From NCBI GenBank assembly GCA_965230795.1, contig OZ246020.1, positions 3,038,001 through 3,102,000 of the forward strand: DNA of 64,000 bases, given 5' to 3'. A program made the position numbers and the translations under genes. Below are positions 34,970-43,829 of the stretch, piece after piece (within the stretch, counting starts at the first letter, position 1; every line of letters begins with the position of its first letter). A model generated the notes under the pieces. That model was given only the letters and a program-made list of their open reading frames with translations. It did not search any database and was not told the DNA's origin. The stretch comes from PZPK01 sp965230795 (GTDB lineage: Bacteria > Pseudomonadota > Gammaproteobacteria > Pseudomonadales > Oleiphilaceae).

Positions 34970-36343
34970 TTATTGAAGACGCATGACATCGTTGTAAAAC
35001 GCGATAGTCATTAACATCAGGATGAACGAAATACCAATTTTCACGCCGAGCAGCTGCCACTTCTCTGACAGCGGTTTGCCACGGAGCCCTTCATAGGCAT
35101 AGTAAAGAATATGACCACCATCCAACACTGGTATAGGCAGCAAATTTAACACACCGAGACTGATGCTAAGCAGGGCCAGAAAACGCAGAAAATCCTCCGC
35201 ACCCGAGCTAATGGACTCACTCGCAACCTGCGCTATCGTAATCGGCCCACTGAGATTTTCCAGTGACAACAAACCGATCAGCATTTTTTTCACTGCATTG
35301 AGTGTCAGGGCCGTGTCAGACCAGGTCTGGCTAAGTGAATAGCTAATGGATTCGATAGGGCCATAACGCACTGAACGAATCATTTCGGGTGGCACTTTAT
35401 AGGGTGCAACACCAACGCCAAGTCGACCATAAACCTGGCCATCGGCACCCTCAAAACGTTCTGGAATCAATGTCAGCGTTAGGACCTCGTCTTCAGCGCC
35501 AGGCACACTGCGAAGCACCTCGACTAACAGCTTTTCGTTGATGGCATCCTTGACGAAGCCCACAAAACCAAACCAGTCGGCTACCGATTCACCATTGACG
35601 CGAAGGATCTCATCGCCTGTCTGCAAGCCGCCCCGAGCGGCAGGACTGTCGGGTAGCACCGTTCCCATCACGGCGGGCACAGGAGGACGTTCGGGAGTAA
35701 TACCAAGACTCCCCAACAAGTCTGTTTGTTTTTCATTTTTCAGCCAGTCGCTGATAGGCATTCTGTAGTCGTAGGCGAGTGAATCACCTGATCGAGTTGC
35801 CTGCAGAGATATATTCCCGGATTCACCAATGCGATTCACCAGTGCCATGGTCACTGAGCGCCAGCCCGGCGTATCCTGTCCTTCCACACTGACAATCTCG
35901 TCTCCTGGCGACAGCCCTGCCTCTGCTGCTGCAGACTGGGGTTCCACCTCCCCTATTTTCGGCACCACAACGTTAAAGCCAATGCTGAACATCAACCAAT
36001 ACGCAAAAATGGCAAAGAGAAAGTTGGCAATGGGGCCAGCAGAGGCGATGGCAATACGCTGGGAAACCGGTTTGTTGTTGAATGCCTGATCACGCTCTTC
36101 AGCCGCGACAGGCGCTTCACGCTCGTCCAGCATTTTCACATAACCACCCAGCGGGATCGCCGCAATGGCAAACTCTGTGCCATGCTTGTCATACCAGGAA
36201 TAAAGGGGACGACCAAAACCTACCGAAAAACGCAAAACCTTTACACCACAGCGTCGCGCTACCCAGAAATGACCATATTCATGGATCGTCACCAATATAC
36301 CGAGGGTGATAATTAGCGATAGAACGGACTGTAATACTTCCAT
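34970..36343 (-). CDS. rseP: Site-2 intramembrane zinc protease RseP
   Basis: Cleaves anti-sigma factor RseA (MucA type) inside the membrane to release sigma-E-like factors. The zinc motif HEYGH is at residues 21-25 in the first transmembrane helix. Two PDZ domains follow in the periplasm (LSPGDEIVSVEGQ and LQTGDEILRVNGE). The last catalytic motif NLLPIPVLDGGHILYY is near residue 400. Length of 457 is normal. Its place before bamA is conserved and links envelope-stress signalling with barrel assembly. Confidence 0.95.
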   Translation of the reverse strand: MEVLQSVLSLIITLGILVTIHEYGHFWVARRCGVKVLRFSVGFGRPLYSWYDKHGTEFAIAAIPLGGYVKMLDEREAPVAAEERDQAFNNKPVSQRIAIASAGPIANFLFAIFAYWLMFSIGFNVVVPKIGEVEPQSAAAEAGLSPGDEIVSVEGQDTPGWRSVTMALVNRIGESGNISLQATRSGDSLAYDYRMPISDWLKNEKQTDLLGSLGITPERPPVPAVMGTVLPDSPAARGGLQTGDEILRVNGESVADWFGFVGFVKDAINEKLLVEVLRSVPGAEDEVLTLTLIPERFEGADGQVYGRLGVGVAPYKVPPEMIRSVRYGPIESISYSLSQTWSDTALTLNAVKKMLIGLLSLENLSGPITIAQVASESISSGAEDFLRFLALLSISLGVLNLLPIPVLDGGHILYYAYEGLRGKPLSEKWQLLGVKIGISFILMLMTIAFYNDVMRLQ

Positions 36344-36380
36344 CGATCAAACTGACTCTTGGCTTTTATGGAGTAAGGGT

Positions 36381-37574
36381 TTAGGCCGAACGTCGAATAT
36401 ACTCATTGGCAACGTGTCGCGCTTGGGCATCAGCCGATAGCACCGTTTCAACGGAATCAACCGCGCGAACGGAAACCTCAGACAAAACGTACTCAATAAT
36501 ATCAGGGATTGAAGTAAAGGCGGTATTACCTTTTAGAAATGCCTCGACGGCTGTCTCATTTGCAGCATTTAACGCAGTACATGCTGTTCCGCCTGTGCGA
36601 AAGGCTTCACGAGCCAGATTCAGGCAAGGAAAACGCTCATTGTCGGGGCGCTCGAAGTTCAAACTGGCCACATCGAACAGATTCAGAGATGCCACCCCGG
36701 CATCAATGCGCTCAGGCCAGGCCAACCCATAAGCGATAGGGGTGCGCATGTCAGGATTCCCCATTTGAGCGAGGATACTGCCATCACTGTATTCCACCAT
36801 TGAATGGACGATACTCTCTGGATGAATGTGCACATCAATCAACTCTGGCCCGACGTTAAACAACCAGCAAGCCTCGATCAACTCAAGCCCTTTATTCATC
36901 AAGCTGGCTGAATCTACTGATATCTTCTGCCCCATACTCCAGTTTGGATGCTGACAAGCCTGATCCGGCGTAACACCTGCCATCGCTTCACGAGACCAGC
37001 TTCGAAATGGGCCGCCGGAAGCCGTCAGCAAAATTCTTCGAACCGATCCAGAGAGGTTTTGCCCGCAATGATAACCATCGGGCAAACACTGAAAAATGGC
37101 ATTGTGCTCACTGTCGATGGGTAGCAGCTGAGCACCATGCTGGCGAACATGATGCATAAACAACTCCCCGGACATGACCAGGGATTCCTTGTTTGCCAAC
37201 AGTACTTTTTTCCCACGGGCCGCAGCAGCAAGATTCGCCGACAAACCCGCCGCACCGACAATAGCGGCCATCACAATGGCGACCTGATCATGCGCCGCTA
37301 CCCGCTCAAGCGCATCAACTCCCGCCAGCACCTCCGTTACGCAGCCCTCATTTTGCAGACGAGAAGCCAGTTGTTCCGCTGCGTTCGGGCAGACCATCAC
37401 GGCAAACTCGGGACGGAAACGCATACACTGACGAAACATTTCGTCCACATTGCTGTAAGCCGTCAATGCAAACGCTTCGAAGCGATCCGCATGCCTGGCG
37501 ATAACATCAAGTGTGTTCAAACCAATGGATCCGGTCGCACCCAGAACACAAACCTTTTCGGCGCCCCCGATCAC
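36381..37574 (-). CDS. dxr: 1-deoxy-D-xylulose 5-phosphate reductoisomerase
   Basis: Second enzyme of the MEP isoprenoid pathway (DXP to MEP, NADPH-dependent). The NADPH loop is VCVLGATGSIGLNTL. Metal and substrate residues lie in LLPIDSEHNAIFQ and in TASGGPF and MNKGLELIEACWLF. I prefer the GTG at 37574, whose GTGA overlaps the cdsA stop by 4 bp and gives 397 residues with a normal N-terminus. A start at 37610 would add 12 hydrophobic residues read out of cdsA. Isoprenoid output feeds the neighbouring uppS product. Confidence 0.94.
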   Translation of the reverse strand: MIGGAEKVCVLGATGSIGLNTLDVIARHADRFEAFALTAYSNVDEMFRQCMRFRPEFAVMVCPNAAEQLASRLQNEGCVTEVLAGVDALERVAAHDQVAIVMAAIVGAAGLSANLAAAARGKKVLLANKESLVMSGELFMHHVRQHGAQLLPIDSEHNAIFQCLPDGYHCGQNLSGSVRRILLTASGGPFRSWSREAMAGVTPDQACQHPNWSMGQKISVDSASLMNKGLELIEACWLFNVGPELIDVHIHPESIVHSMVEYSDGSILAQMGNPDMRTPIAYGLAWPERIDAGVASLNLFDVASLNFERPDNERFPCLNLAREAFRTGGTACTALNAANETAVEAFLKGNTAFTSIPDIIEYVLSEVSVRAVDSVETVLSADAQARHVANEYIRRSA

Positions 37575-38404
37575 GACAACACAACCCACCCAAGAGAAAA
37601 TAAGGCACAAACAAACACAGGGATAGCGGCCAGCAAACTATCAATTCTATCCAGTATACCGCCGTGCCCGGGCAAGAGCTGGCTACTATCCTTGATACCG
37701 CGCTGACGCTTAAACATACTCTCGGTTAAATCCCCCACAATGGAGACAATAGCCGTGAGCAGAGTAGCAATGACCAAAACCAGAGCCTGGCTTGCTGTCA
37801 TTTCCAATAACAAGGCAGCGATGATTGCCAACAGCGCCGCTGAGGCCAAACCGCCCCAAGCGCCGGCCCAGGACTTACCCGGAGAAACTCTGGGTGCAAG
37901 CTTGGATTTCCCCCAGGTTTTACCGGCAAAATATGCACCGATATCCGCTGCCCACACCACCAAAAGCATGTAGAGAATCAGCCACAAAGGACTCAGTTCG
38001 GGCCAAGGCTGAACCTCGACACCGCGAATGAATACCAGCGCCTTCCAGAACGGGACAAGTAAAACAATCCCCAAAAGCACGCGTAAAGCCTGACTTTCCC
38101 GGGATGCCGACAACTCGGGATAGCGGAAAATCATGACGAGCGCCCACAACCACCAAAGCACACTTAATAGCAACCACCAGATCACATCGGTAGCTGACGA
38201 CACAACCAGTATGACGACGATACCCAAAGCATACAGCACTCGGCCCAACTGAGATTCAATGCCGGCCAGATTAGCCCACTCCCACGCCCCAAGCGCAACG
38301 ATAAGGCCCACAAAGATTGAAAAAGAGAACGGTTCCAGCAAAAACAGCCCGGAGAGCACGATTGGCGCGAGAATCAACGCCGTGATAACACGTTGTTTAA
38401 GCAT
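37571..38404 (-). CDS. cdsA: Phosphatidate cytidylyltransferase CdsA
   Basis: Makes CDP-diacylglycerol, precursor of all phospholipids. It is a multi-pass inner-membrane protein with about eight hydrophobic segments. The C-terminal family signature is KRQRGIKDSSQLLPGHGG followed by ILDRIDS. Length of 277 is typical. It lies between uppS and dxr and overlaps dxr by 4 bp. Confidence 0.95.
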   Translation of the reverse strand: MLKQRVITALILAPIVLSGLFLLEPFSFSIFVGLIVALGAWEWANLAGIESQLGRVLYALGIVVILVVSSATDVIWWLLLSVLWWLWALVMIFRYPELSASRESQALRVLLGIVLLVPFWKALVFIRGVEVQPWPELSPLWLILYMLLVVWAADIGAYFAGKTWGKSKLAPRVSPGKSWAGAWGGLASAALLAIIAALLLEMTASQALVLVIATLLTAIVSIVGDLTESMFKRQRGIKDSSQLLPGHGGILDRIDSLLAAIPVFVCALFSLGWVVLS

Positions 38405-38473
38405 TTTCCCTCCGGGGAAAAAAGACTGGTATGAATACCGGCAAACGCTTTTTAGTCACATCAAGCCCTTGGA

Positions 38474-39220
38474 TCATTGCGAATCCACCTGATCATCCGT
38501 CTGACCAAAACGTCGTTTTCTGTGCGCGTACGCTCGCAGCGCTGCACGCATTTGCTCATGCTGGAAATCTGGCCAATAGACATCAGAAAAGTAGAACTCG
38601 GTATAGGCCATTTGCCACAGCATAAAGTTGCTGATGCGCTGTTCGCCGGCAGTCCTGACCATCAAATCCGGCATTGGAAATTCACCCAGACACAGTGCAG
38701 ATTGAAATAGGGACTCATTGATTTCTTCAGGCGCCAACTCACCGGATTCGACGCGAGCAGCCAGCTTTTGAGAGGCCTGCAGAATGTCCCACTGCCCACC
38801 GTAGTTAGCGGCAATAACGAGAGTCATCGCGGTATTGTTAGCGGTAAGGGCTTCCGCTCGCTCCATATGTTCCTGCAAAATCGGACTGAAGCGAGAGCGA
38901 TCACCGATGATCAGCAATCGGATATTATTCTTGTGCAGTTTTTTTACTTCGCGTTGCAAAGCCAACAGAAACAGCCGCATGAGTGCGCCTACTTCTTCTT
39001 CCGGCCGCCTCCAGTTTTCACTGCTGAAAGCAAACAGGGTAAGCACCTCAACGCCTTCCTCGGCGCAGGTCTGAACCACTGCTCGAACTGACTCGACTCC
39101 GGCCTTGTGACCCGACACCCCGAGTTGCTTTCGTTCTTTCGCCCAGCGATTGTTGCCATCCATGATAATGGCAACATGTCTTGGTTTTTCGCTCGCCGAC
39201 AAAGGAATTTCAGCACTCAT
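38474..39220 (-). CDS. uppS: Undecaprenyl diphosphate synthase
   Basis: Cis-prenyltransferase that extends farnesyl diphosphate to the C55 carrier used for peptidoglycan, O-antigen and capsule. The motif HVAIIMDGNNRWAKER contains the catalytic Asp. FSSENWRRP and the C-terminal DLMVRTAGEQRISNFMLWQ with LYWPDF-type ending are also present. Length is 248. Its product is the carrier onto which the sugar transferase at 60247-60858 would load the first sugar. Confidence 0.95.
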   Translation of the reverse strand: MSAEIPLSASEKPRHVAIIMDGNNRWAKERKQLGVSGHKAGVESVRAVVQTCAEEGVEVLTLFAFSSENWRRPEEEVGALMRLFLLALQREVKKLHKNNIRLLIIGDRSRFSPILQEHMERAEALTANNTAMTLVIAANYGGQWDILQASQKLAARVESGELAPEEINESLFQSALCLGEFPMPDLMVRTAGEQRISNFMLWQMAYTEFYFSDVYWPDFQHEQMRAALRAYAHRKRRFGQTDDQVDSQ

Positions 39221-39295
39221 AGACTTTCACTATCCTGTCCCAATAAACATTTACAGGACTTTCTGCCCGCAAACACATTCTATCCGCGCGCTGAT

Positions 39296-39853
39296 CTAGA
39301 CTTCCATCAGGTCTGCTTCTTTTTCCTGCAAAAGCTTATCGACCTGGGCGATGTAGCTATCTGTCAATTTCTGTATGGCATCCATACCACGCTTTTCATC
39401 ATCTTCTGTAATCTCTTTTTCCTTGAGCAACTCCTTCAGATCGGAGTTGGCATCGCGACGGGCGTTGCGAACGGACACCCGGGCACTCTCGGCATCGGAC
39501 TTCGCCAGCTTGACCATTTGCTTACGGGTTTCCTCAGTCAGTGCCGGCATGGGAACGCGGATCAGATCTCCGGAAGTCGCCGGATTCAAACCCAAGTCTG
39601 CCGCCATAATTGCTTTTTCAATCACCGGCACCATTGGTTTTTCCCAGGCTGAAATGGCCAGGGTCCGACCGTCTTCAACGTTGATGTTAGCCACCTGTTT
39701 GAGCGGAGTATCCACCCCGTAATAGGAGACGGTCACACTGTCGAGGATGCTTGGGTGCGCTCTTCCGGTTCGAATTTTGGTAAAAGCAACAGCCAACGCC
39801 TCAATGCTCTTTTTCATGCGCGCTTCGGCTTCTTTTTGAATCTCGTTAATCAC
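39296..39853 (-). CDS. frr: Ribosome recycling factor
   Basis: Splits post-termination ribosomes together with EF-G. The protein is 185 residues, the exact family size, with the signature RTGRAHPSILDSVTVSYYG near the N-terminus, GLNPATSGDLIRVPMPALT in the middle and SVRNARRDANSDLKEL. It follows pyrH at 114 bp and precedes uppS, the conserved order. Confidence 0.96.
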   Translation of the reverse strand: MINEIQKEAEARMKKSIEALAVAFTKIRTGRAHPSILDSVTVSYYGVDTPLKQVANINVEDGRTLAISAWEKPMVPVIEKAIMAADLGLNPATSGDLIRVPMPALTEETRKQMVKLAKSDAESARVSVRNARRDANSDLKELLKEKEITEDDEKRGMDAIQKLTDSYIAQVDKLLQEKEADLMEV

Positions 39854-39967
39854 TGCCTATTCCCCTTCGCTGCAAAACACTGCCTCTACTAACAGAGACT
39901 TTAGTTGTTGTTTAACTCTTCTCTTCTACCTGCTGTGCTGGCACTGCTTCCACAGCCCAAGACAACG

Positions 39968-40711
39968 CTATGATTGCGGATCTTCCTCGATCAGCGTCCC
40001 TTCGGGCTCACCTACCATGATATTTTTCAGCGCGCCCTGCTTGTTCATATCGAAAACTCTGACGGGCATATTGTGATCCCGACACAGGCAAATAGCCGTC
40101 AGATCCATGACACCCAGCTTTCTGTCCAGCACTTCGTCATAGCTTAGACGATCATATTTCACTGCACTGGGATCCTTCATGGGATCCGCACTATAAACAC
40201 CATCCACCTTGGTCGCTTTCAACACAACATCGGCATCTACCTCTATTCCCCGCAGGCACGCCGCAGAATCGGTAGTGAAGAAAGGATTACCAGTACCTGC
40301 ACTGAAAATAACCACCTCACCGTCTTTCAGGTCCCGGATGGCTCGACGGCGATCATAATGCTCCACCACTCCACTCATGGGAATAGCAGACATGACCCGT
40401 GTAGAAATATTGGATCGTTCCAAAGCATCACGCATGGCCAAGGCATTCATCACTGTCGCCAGCATCCCCATATGGTCCCCGGTGACACGATCCATACCCG
40501 CCGCATTGAGCGCTGCCCCCCGGAACAGGTTACCGCCCCCAATCACCATTCCAACCTGAACACCAATTCCTATCAGCTGACCGACCTCAAGCGCCATTCG
40601 GTCAAGGACCTTGGGGTCGATACCGAAGTTTTCATCGCCCATCAGCGCTTCTCCGCTGAGCTTCAACAATACACGCTTGTATTTGGGTTGCAGGTTTACT
40701 GGCATGCTCAT
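39968..40711 (-). CDS. pyrH: Uridylate kinase
   Basis: Phosphorylates UMP to UDP in pyrimidine synthesis. The bacterial PyrH signatures KRVLLKLSGEALMG, VIGGGNLFRG and FSAGTGNPFFTTDSAA are present, as is DRVTGDHMGMLATVMNALA. The start is either the ATG at 40711 (MSMPVNLQPK) or the ATG at 40705; GAGAGA lies close upstream of both. A start at 40732 lacks a ribosome site. Length is 247 or 245 residues. Confidence 0.95.
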   Translation of the reverse strand: MSMPVNLQPKYKRVLLKLSGEALMGDENFGIDPKVLDRMALEVGQLIGIGVQVGMVIGGGNLFRGAALNAAGMDRVTGDHMGMLATVMNALAMRDALERSNISTRVMSAIPMSGVVEHYDRRRAIRDLKDGEVVIFSAGTGNPFFTTDSAACLRGIEVDADVVLKATKVDGVYSADPMKDPSAVKYDRLSYDEVLDRKLGVMDLTAICLCRDHNMPVRVFDMNKQGALKNIMVGEPEGTLIEEDPQS

Positions 40712-40863
40712 TCTCTCGTAATGATGGTTCAATCGAATCGCTGGACACTAAGGTGACGGCTGTTCTTAGCAAGCACTCGAGCACACAACCTGATGATCGA
40801 ATACCCCCAACACGCTCCACCACAAATGCAATGCCCGGAATTTTCACGCTTTATATACGCAGA

Positions 40864-40908
40864 TGCCGCACCCAAACAATCGATAAACTATCGATTTTCG
40901 ATGCGGCA
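40864..40908. repeat. Nested inverted repeat between tsf and pyrH
   Basis: Outer arms TGCCGCA (40864-40870) and TGCGGCA (40902-40908) enclose a perfect inner hairpin AATCGATA (40878-40885) / TATCGATT (40889-40896) with a 3-base loop. It lies about 60 bp past the tsf stop in the 234-bp tsf-pyrH space. There is no clear U tract, so it may be an RNA-processing or stability element rather than a terminator. Confidence 0.6.
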
Positions 40909-40966
40909 CCCGCGGGCGTATGTTATCAGGAAACGGAACACTGCTTCTATTCCGTTTTACCGAAAA

Positions 40967-41827
40967 CTAGCCGTTAAGTTGCGCTGCAACCTCAGCTGCA
41001 AAATCAACTTCTTCTTTCTCTATACCTTCACCCACTTCAAAGCGGATCATAGATACAATTTCTGCTCCTGCTTTCTTGGCGAGATCACCGACTTTTACGT
41101 CAGGATCTTTAACAAAGGGCTGGTCCACCAAGCTGATTTCAGCCAGGAATTTTTTGATTCGGCCACCGATCATCTTCTCGATAATTTCAGCTGGCTTGCC
41201 GCTTTGCTCTGCTTGAGCCGTAAAAATATCCTTTTCTTTCTGAACTACTTCTTCAGGAACATCATCACTCTTGATGTACTGAGGATTTACCGCAGCCACG
41301 TGCATAGCAATATCTTTTGCCAGATCAGCATCACCGCCGTTCAGCCCGATAAGGACACCAATACGCTTGTTACCGTGTACATAGTGACCAACCACTGGAT
41401 CAGCCGCTTGCACAATGCGTCGCACACTGATGTTTTCACCGATTTTCTGCACCAGGGCACCACGAGCATCTTCCAACTCACCTTCCATCAGCGCAGCAAC
41501 GTCTGTTTCCTTGCTATCAAAAGCCTTGCTGACAACCTGATCAACAAATGACAAAAAGCCTTCATCACGCGCGACGAAGTCAGTTTCACTATTTACTTCC
41601 ACCAGCACGCCAAAACTGCCATCTTCCGCAACTTTTGTCGCAACAACACCATCGGCAGCAGTACGGCCAGCCTTTTTGGCCGCTTTCATACCGCTCTTTT
41701 TACGCAGCTCTTCAATTGCCTTATCGATATCACCATCAGCTTCCGCCAAGGCTTTTTTACACTCCAGCATACCCAAGCCAGTACGCTCACGCAGATCTTT
41801 CACCATAGATGCACTGATTGCAGCCAT
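40967..41827 (-). CDS. tsf: Elongation factor Ts
   Basis: Nucleotide exchange factor for EF-Tu. The N-terminal UBA-like motif VKDLRERTGLGMLECKKAL and the core motif VEVNSETDFVARDEGF are typical, as is AAVNPQYIKSDDVPEE. Length is 286. It lies downstream of rpsB, as in nearly all bacteria, but two terminator-like hairpins separate the genes here. Confidence 0.96.
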   Translation of the reverse strand: MAAISASMVKDLRERTGLGMLECKKALAEADGDIDKAIEELRKKSGMKAAKKAGRTAADGVVATKVAEDGSFGVLVEVNSETDFVARDEGFLSFVDQVVSKAFDSKETDVAALMEGELEDARGALVQKIGENISVRRIVQAADPVVGHYVHGNKRIGVLIGLNGGDADLAKDIAMHVAAVNPQYIKSDDVPEEVVQKEKDIFTAQAEQSGKPAEIIEKMIGGRIKKFLAEISLVDQPFVKDPDVKVGDLAKKAGAEIVSMIRFEVGEGIEKEEVDFAAEVAAQLNG

Positions 41828-41871
41828 TTTGAACCCTCACATTTAACGCTTTATACCGCGTATTAATTTCT

Positions 41872-41896
41872 AAAAAAAAAGGGGTATCCCCCTTTT
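41872..41896 (-). terminator. Terminator-like hairpin between rpsB and tsf (distal)
   Basis: AAAAGGGG (41877-41884) pairs with CCCCTTTT (41889-41896) around a 4-base loop. On the minus strand the stem is followed by a run of U residues (A run 41872-41880). It lies between the rpsB stop and the tsf start and would terminate part of the rpsB transcripts. Confidence 0.8.
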
Positions 41897-41941
41897 GTTT
41901 TCAATTCGAACCCGCTTAGCGTCAACACGGACGCCAATAAC

Positions 41942-41969
41942 AAAAAAGGGCAAGCTTGTCGCCGCCCTT
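41942..41969 (-). terminator. Terminator-like hairpin just after rpsB (proximal)
   Basis: AAGGGC (41946-41951) pairs with GCCCTT (41964-41969) around a 12-base loop, followed on the minus strand by U residues from the A run 41942-41947. It begins 15 bp past the rpsB stop and is the weaker of two hairpins in tandem. Confidence 0.6.
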
Positions 41970-41983
41970 CTTATTACGATTGC

Positions 41984-42733
41984 TTACTCAGCCGCCTGCT
42001 CACCTTCTTCAGCAACGACTTCTTCAGCCACTTCTATGTACTCGCCACCACCAGCGACCGTGCCTTCAACCACAGCATCAGCAAAGGCTTTGGCATAGAT
42101 CTGGATTGCACGAATGGCATCATCGTTGCCAGGAATCACGTAATCGATTCCGTCCGGATCGCTATTGGTATCAACGATACCGATAACAGGAATACCGAGC
42201 TTGTTGGCTTCTTTCACGGCGATACGCTCATGATCCACATCGATCACGAACAAGGCATCGGGCAAACCACCCATATCTTTAATACCACCGATACTGCGCT
42301 CAAGTTTTTCCATCTCGCGCGTACGCATCAGAGCTTCTTTCTTGGTCAGCTTATCGAAGGTACCGTCCTTGCTCTGTGCTTCCAGCTCACGATATCGCTT
42401 GATGCTTTGTCGAATCGTTTTGTAGTTCGTCAGCATGCCACCCAACCAGCGATGGTTGACATATGGCATACCCGCGCGAGCGGCTTCTTCTTTCAGGATT
42501 TTTCCTGCAGCGCGCTTGGTTCCGACAAACAAGACTTTGTTCTTGTTTTCAGCAAGCTTTTTAACCATCGCCAGCGCATCATTCAGCGCAGGGACAGTTT
42601 GCTCCAGGTTGATAATATGAATTTTGTTGCGGGCACCGAAAATGTACTTGCCCATTTTTGGATTCCAGTAGCGAGTCTGGTGACCAAAGTGAACGCCTGC
42701 CTTCAGCAGGTCTCGCATAGAAACTGCAGCCAT
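41984..42733 (-). CDS. rpsB: 30S ribosomal protein S2
   Basis: Component of the small subunit needed for S1 binding. It starts VSMRDLLKAGVHFGHQ, the universal S2 N-terminus, and contains WNPKMGKYIFGARN, VGTKRAAGKILKEEA and NHRWLGGMLTNYKT. The C-terminus is acidic (EVAEEVVAEEGEQAAE). Length is 249. It is the first gene of the long minus-strand block and is divergent from map. Confidence 0.97.
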   Translation of the reverse strand: MAAVSMRDLLKAGVHFGHQTRYWNPKMGKYIFGARNKIHIINLEQTVPALNDALAMVKKLAENKNKVLFVGTKRAAGKILKEEAARAGMPYVNHRWLGGMLTNYKTIRQSIKRYRELEAQSKDGTFDKLTKKEALMRTREMEKLERSIGGIKDMGGLPDALFVIDVDHERIAVKEANKLGIPVIGIVDTNSDPDGIDYVIPGNDDAIRAIQIYAKAFADAVVEGTVAGGGEYIEVAEEVVAEEGEQAAE

Positions 42734-42891
42734 GATTTTTCCTTAGAAATGTATGGGTTAAACCTCCACGCTTCCCACTGCCCAACTCTCCGGATTCTTA
42801 AACCCCGAAAGCACCCAGGACAATGTGTCGAAACGTGTGCGGATTTTTAAATGTTTACCGAAACCGGAGACACCCGAATTTCAGCGAGCGC

Positions 42892-42900
42892 TTTATACCA
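42892..42900 (-). promoter_or_regulatory. Candidate rpsB promoter (extended -10) with leader
   Basis: On the minus strand TGGTATAAA is an extended -10 element (TG-N-TATAAA), followed by GCGCTCGC, a G/C-rich discriminator like those of stringently controlled ribosomal promoters. The -35 is weak (TTTCCA at 17 bp). The predicted leader is about 150 nt, long enough for autogenous control by S2 as known in other gammaproteobacteria. The 307-bp rpsB-map space (42734-43040) holds nothing else I can identify. Confidence 0.5.
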
Positions 42901-43040
42901 CAGCAGACCTGCAATGGAAAGTTTTTTCCAACCACGCCAACCTACCCCAGAGGAACACCAGCACGATTTCATTCCCCGGAAGATCAAGGTAAAATGGCGC
43001 GCTTTGCTTCCTCCTCATACAACGAATTCAAAGAGACTCT

Positions 43041-43820
43041 ATGCAAGTCACCATTAAAACCGCCGATGAAATTGAAAAAATGCGCATAGCCGGCAAATTG
43101 GCCGCTGAAGTGCTGGAAATGATCGGCGAGCACGTCAGGGCAGGCATCACAACCGCTGAACTCGATGAGATTTGCCACAACTATATTGTTGACGTGCAAA
43201 AAGCCATTCCCGCACCGCTGAATTACAAAGGCTTTCCAAAATCTATCTGCACCTCAGTGAATCATGTCATTTGCCATGGAATCCCCAGCGACAAAAAGGT
43301 TTTGAAAAATGGTGACATCGTCAACATCGACGTCACTGTTATAAAGGATGGTTATCACGGCGACACCAGCAAAATGTTTTACATCGGCAAACCCAGCATT
43401 GCTGCGGAGCGTCTGGTGAATATTACTCAGGAGTGCATGTACAAAGGCATTGAGTTGGTCAAGCCGGGCACACGTTTAGGTGATATCGGTCATGTCATCC
43501 AGAAACATGCGGAAAGCAACTACTACTCGGTAGTGCGAGAATATTGCGGCCATGGTATTGGCAAGGTCTTCCACGAAGAACCACAGGTGATGCATTACGG
43601 CAAGCCAGGTACAGGCATGGAAATCAAGGAAGGCATGACCTTCACCATTGAACCCATGATCAATCAGGGCAAACGCCACAGCAAGCTTTTGCCAGACGGC
43701 TGGACTGTAGTGACCAAAGACCACAAACTGTCCGCGCAATGGGAACACACGATTCTGGTCACTGCGGATGGCTTTGAGATTCTCACTCTGCGTGATGAAG
43801 AAAAGTCACTTTTCAGCTAA
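43041..43820 (+). CDS. map: Methionine aminopeptidase, type I
   Basis: Removes N-terminal methionine from nascent proteins. Metal ligands are in NIDVTVIKDGYHGDTSK (two Asp), CGHGIGKVFHEEP (His), MTFTIEPMI (Glu) and QWEHTILVT (Glu). HGIPSDKKVLKNGD precedes them. Length of 259 is normal. It heads a plus-strand run with glnD and dapC and is divergent from rpsB, the arrangement also found in Pseudomonas. Confidence 0.96.
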   Translation: MQVTIKTADEIEKMRIAGKLAAEVLEMIGEHVRAGITTAELDEICHNYIVDVQKAIPAPLNYKGFPKSICTSVNHVICHGIPSDKKVLKNGDIVNIDVTVIKDGYHGDTSKMFYIGKPSIAAERLVNITQECMYKGIELVKPGTRLGDIGHVIQKHAESNYYSVVREYCGHGIGKVFHEEPQVMHYGKPGTGMEIKEGMTFTIEPMINQGKRHSKLLPDGWTVVTKDHKLSAQWEHTILVTADGFEILTLRDEEKSLFS

Positions 43821-43829
43821 GCCAACCCC

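Noticed and set aside
37575..37610. Longer dxr start
   Set aside because: The extra residues are hydrophobic and derived from cdsA in another frame. The GTG at 37574 gives the usual 4-bp coupling and normal N-terminus.
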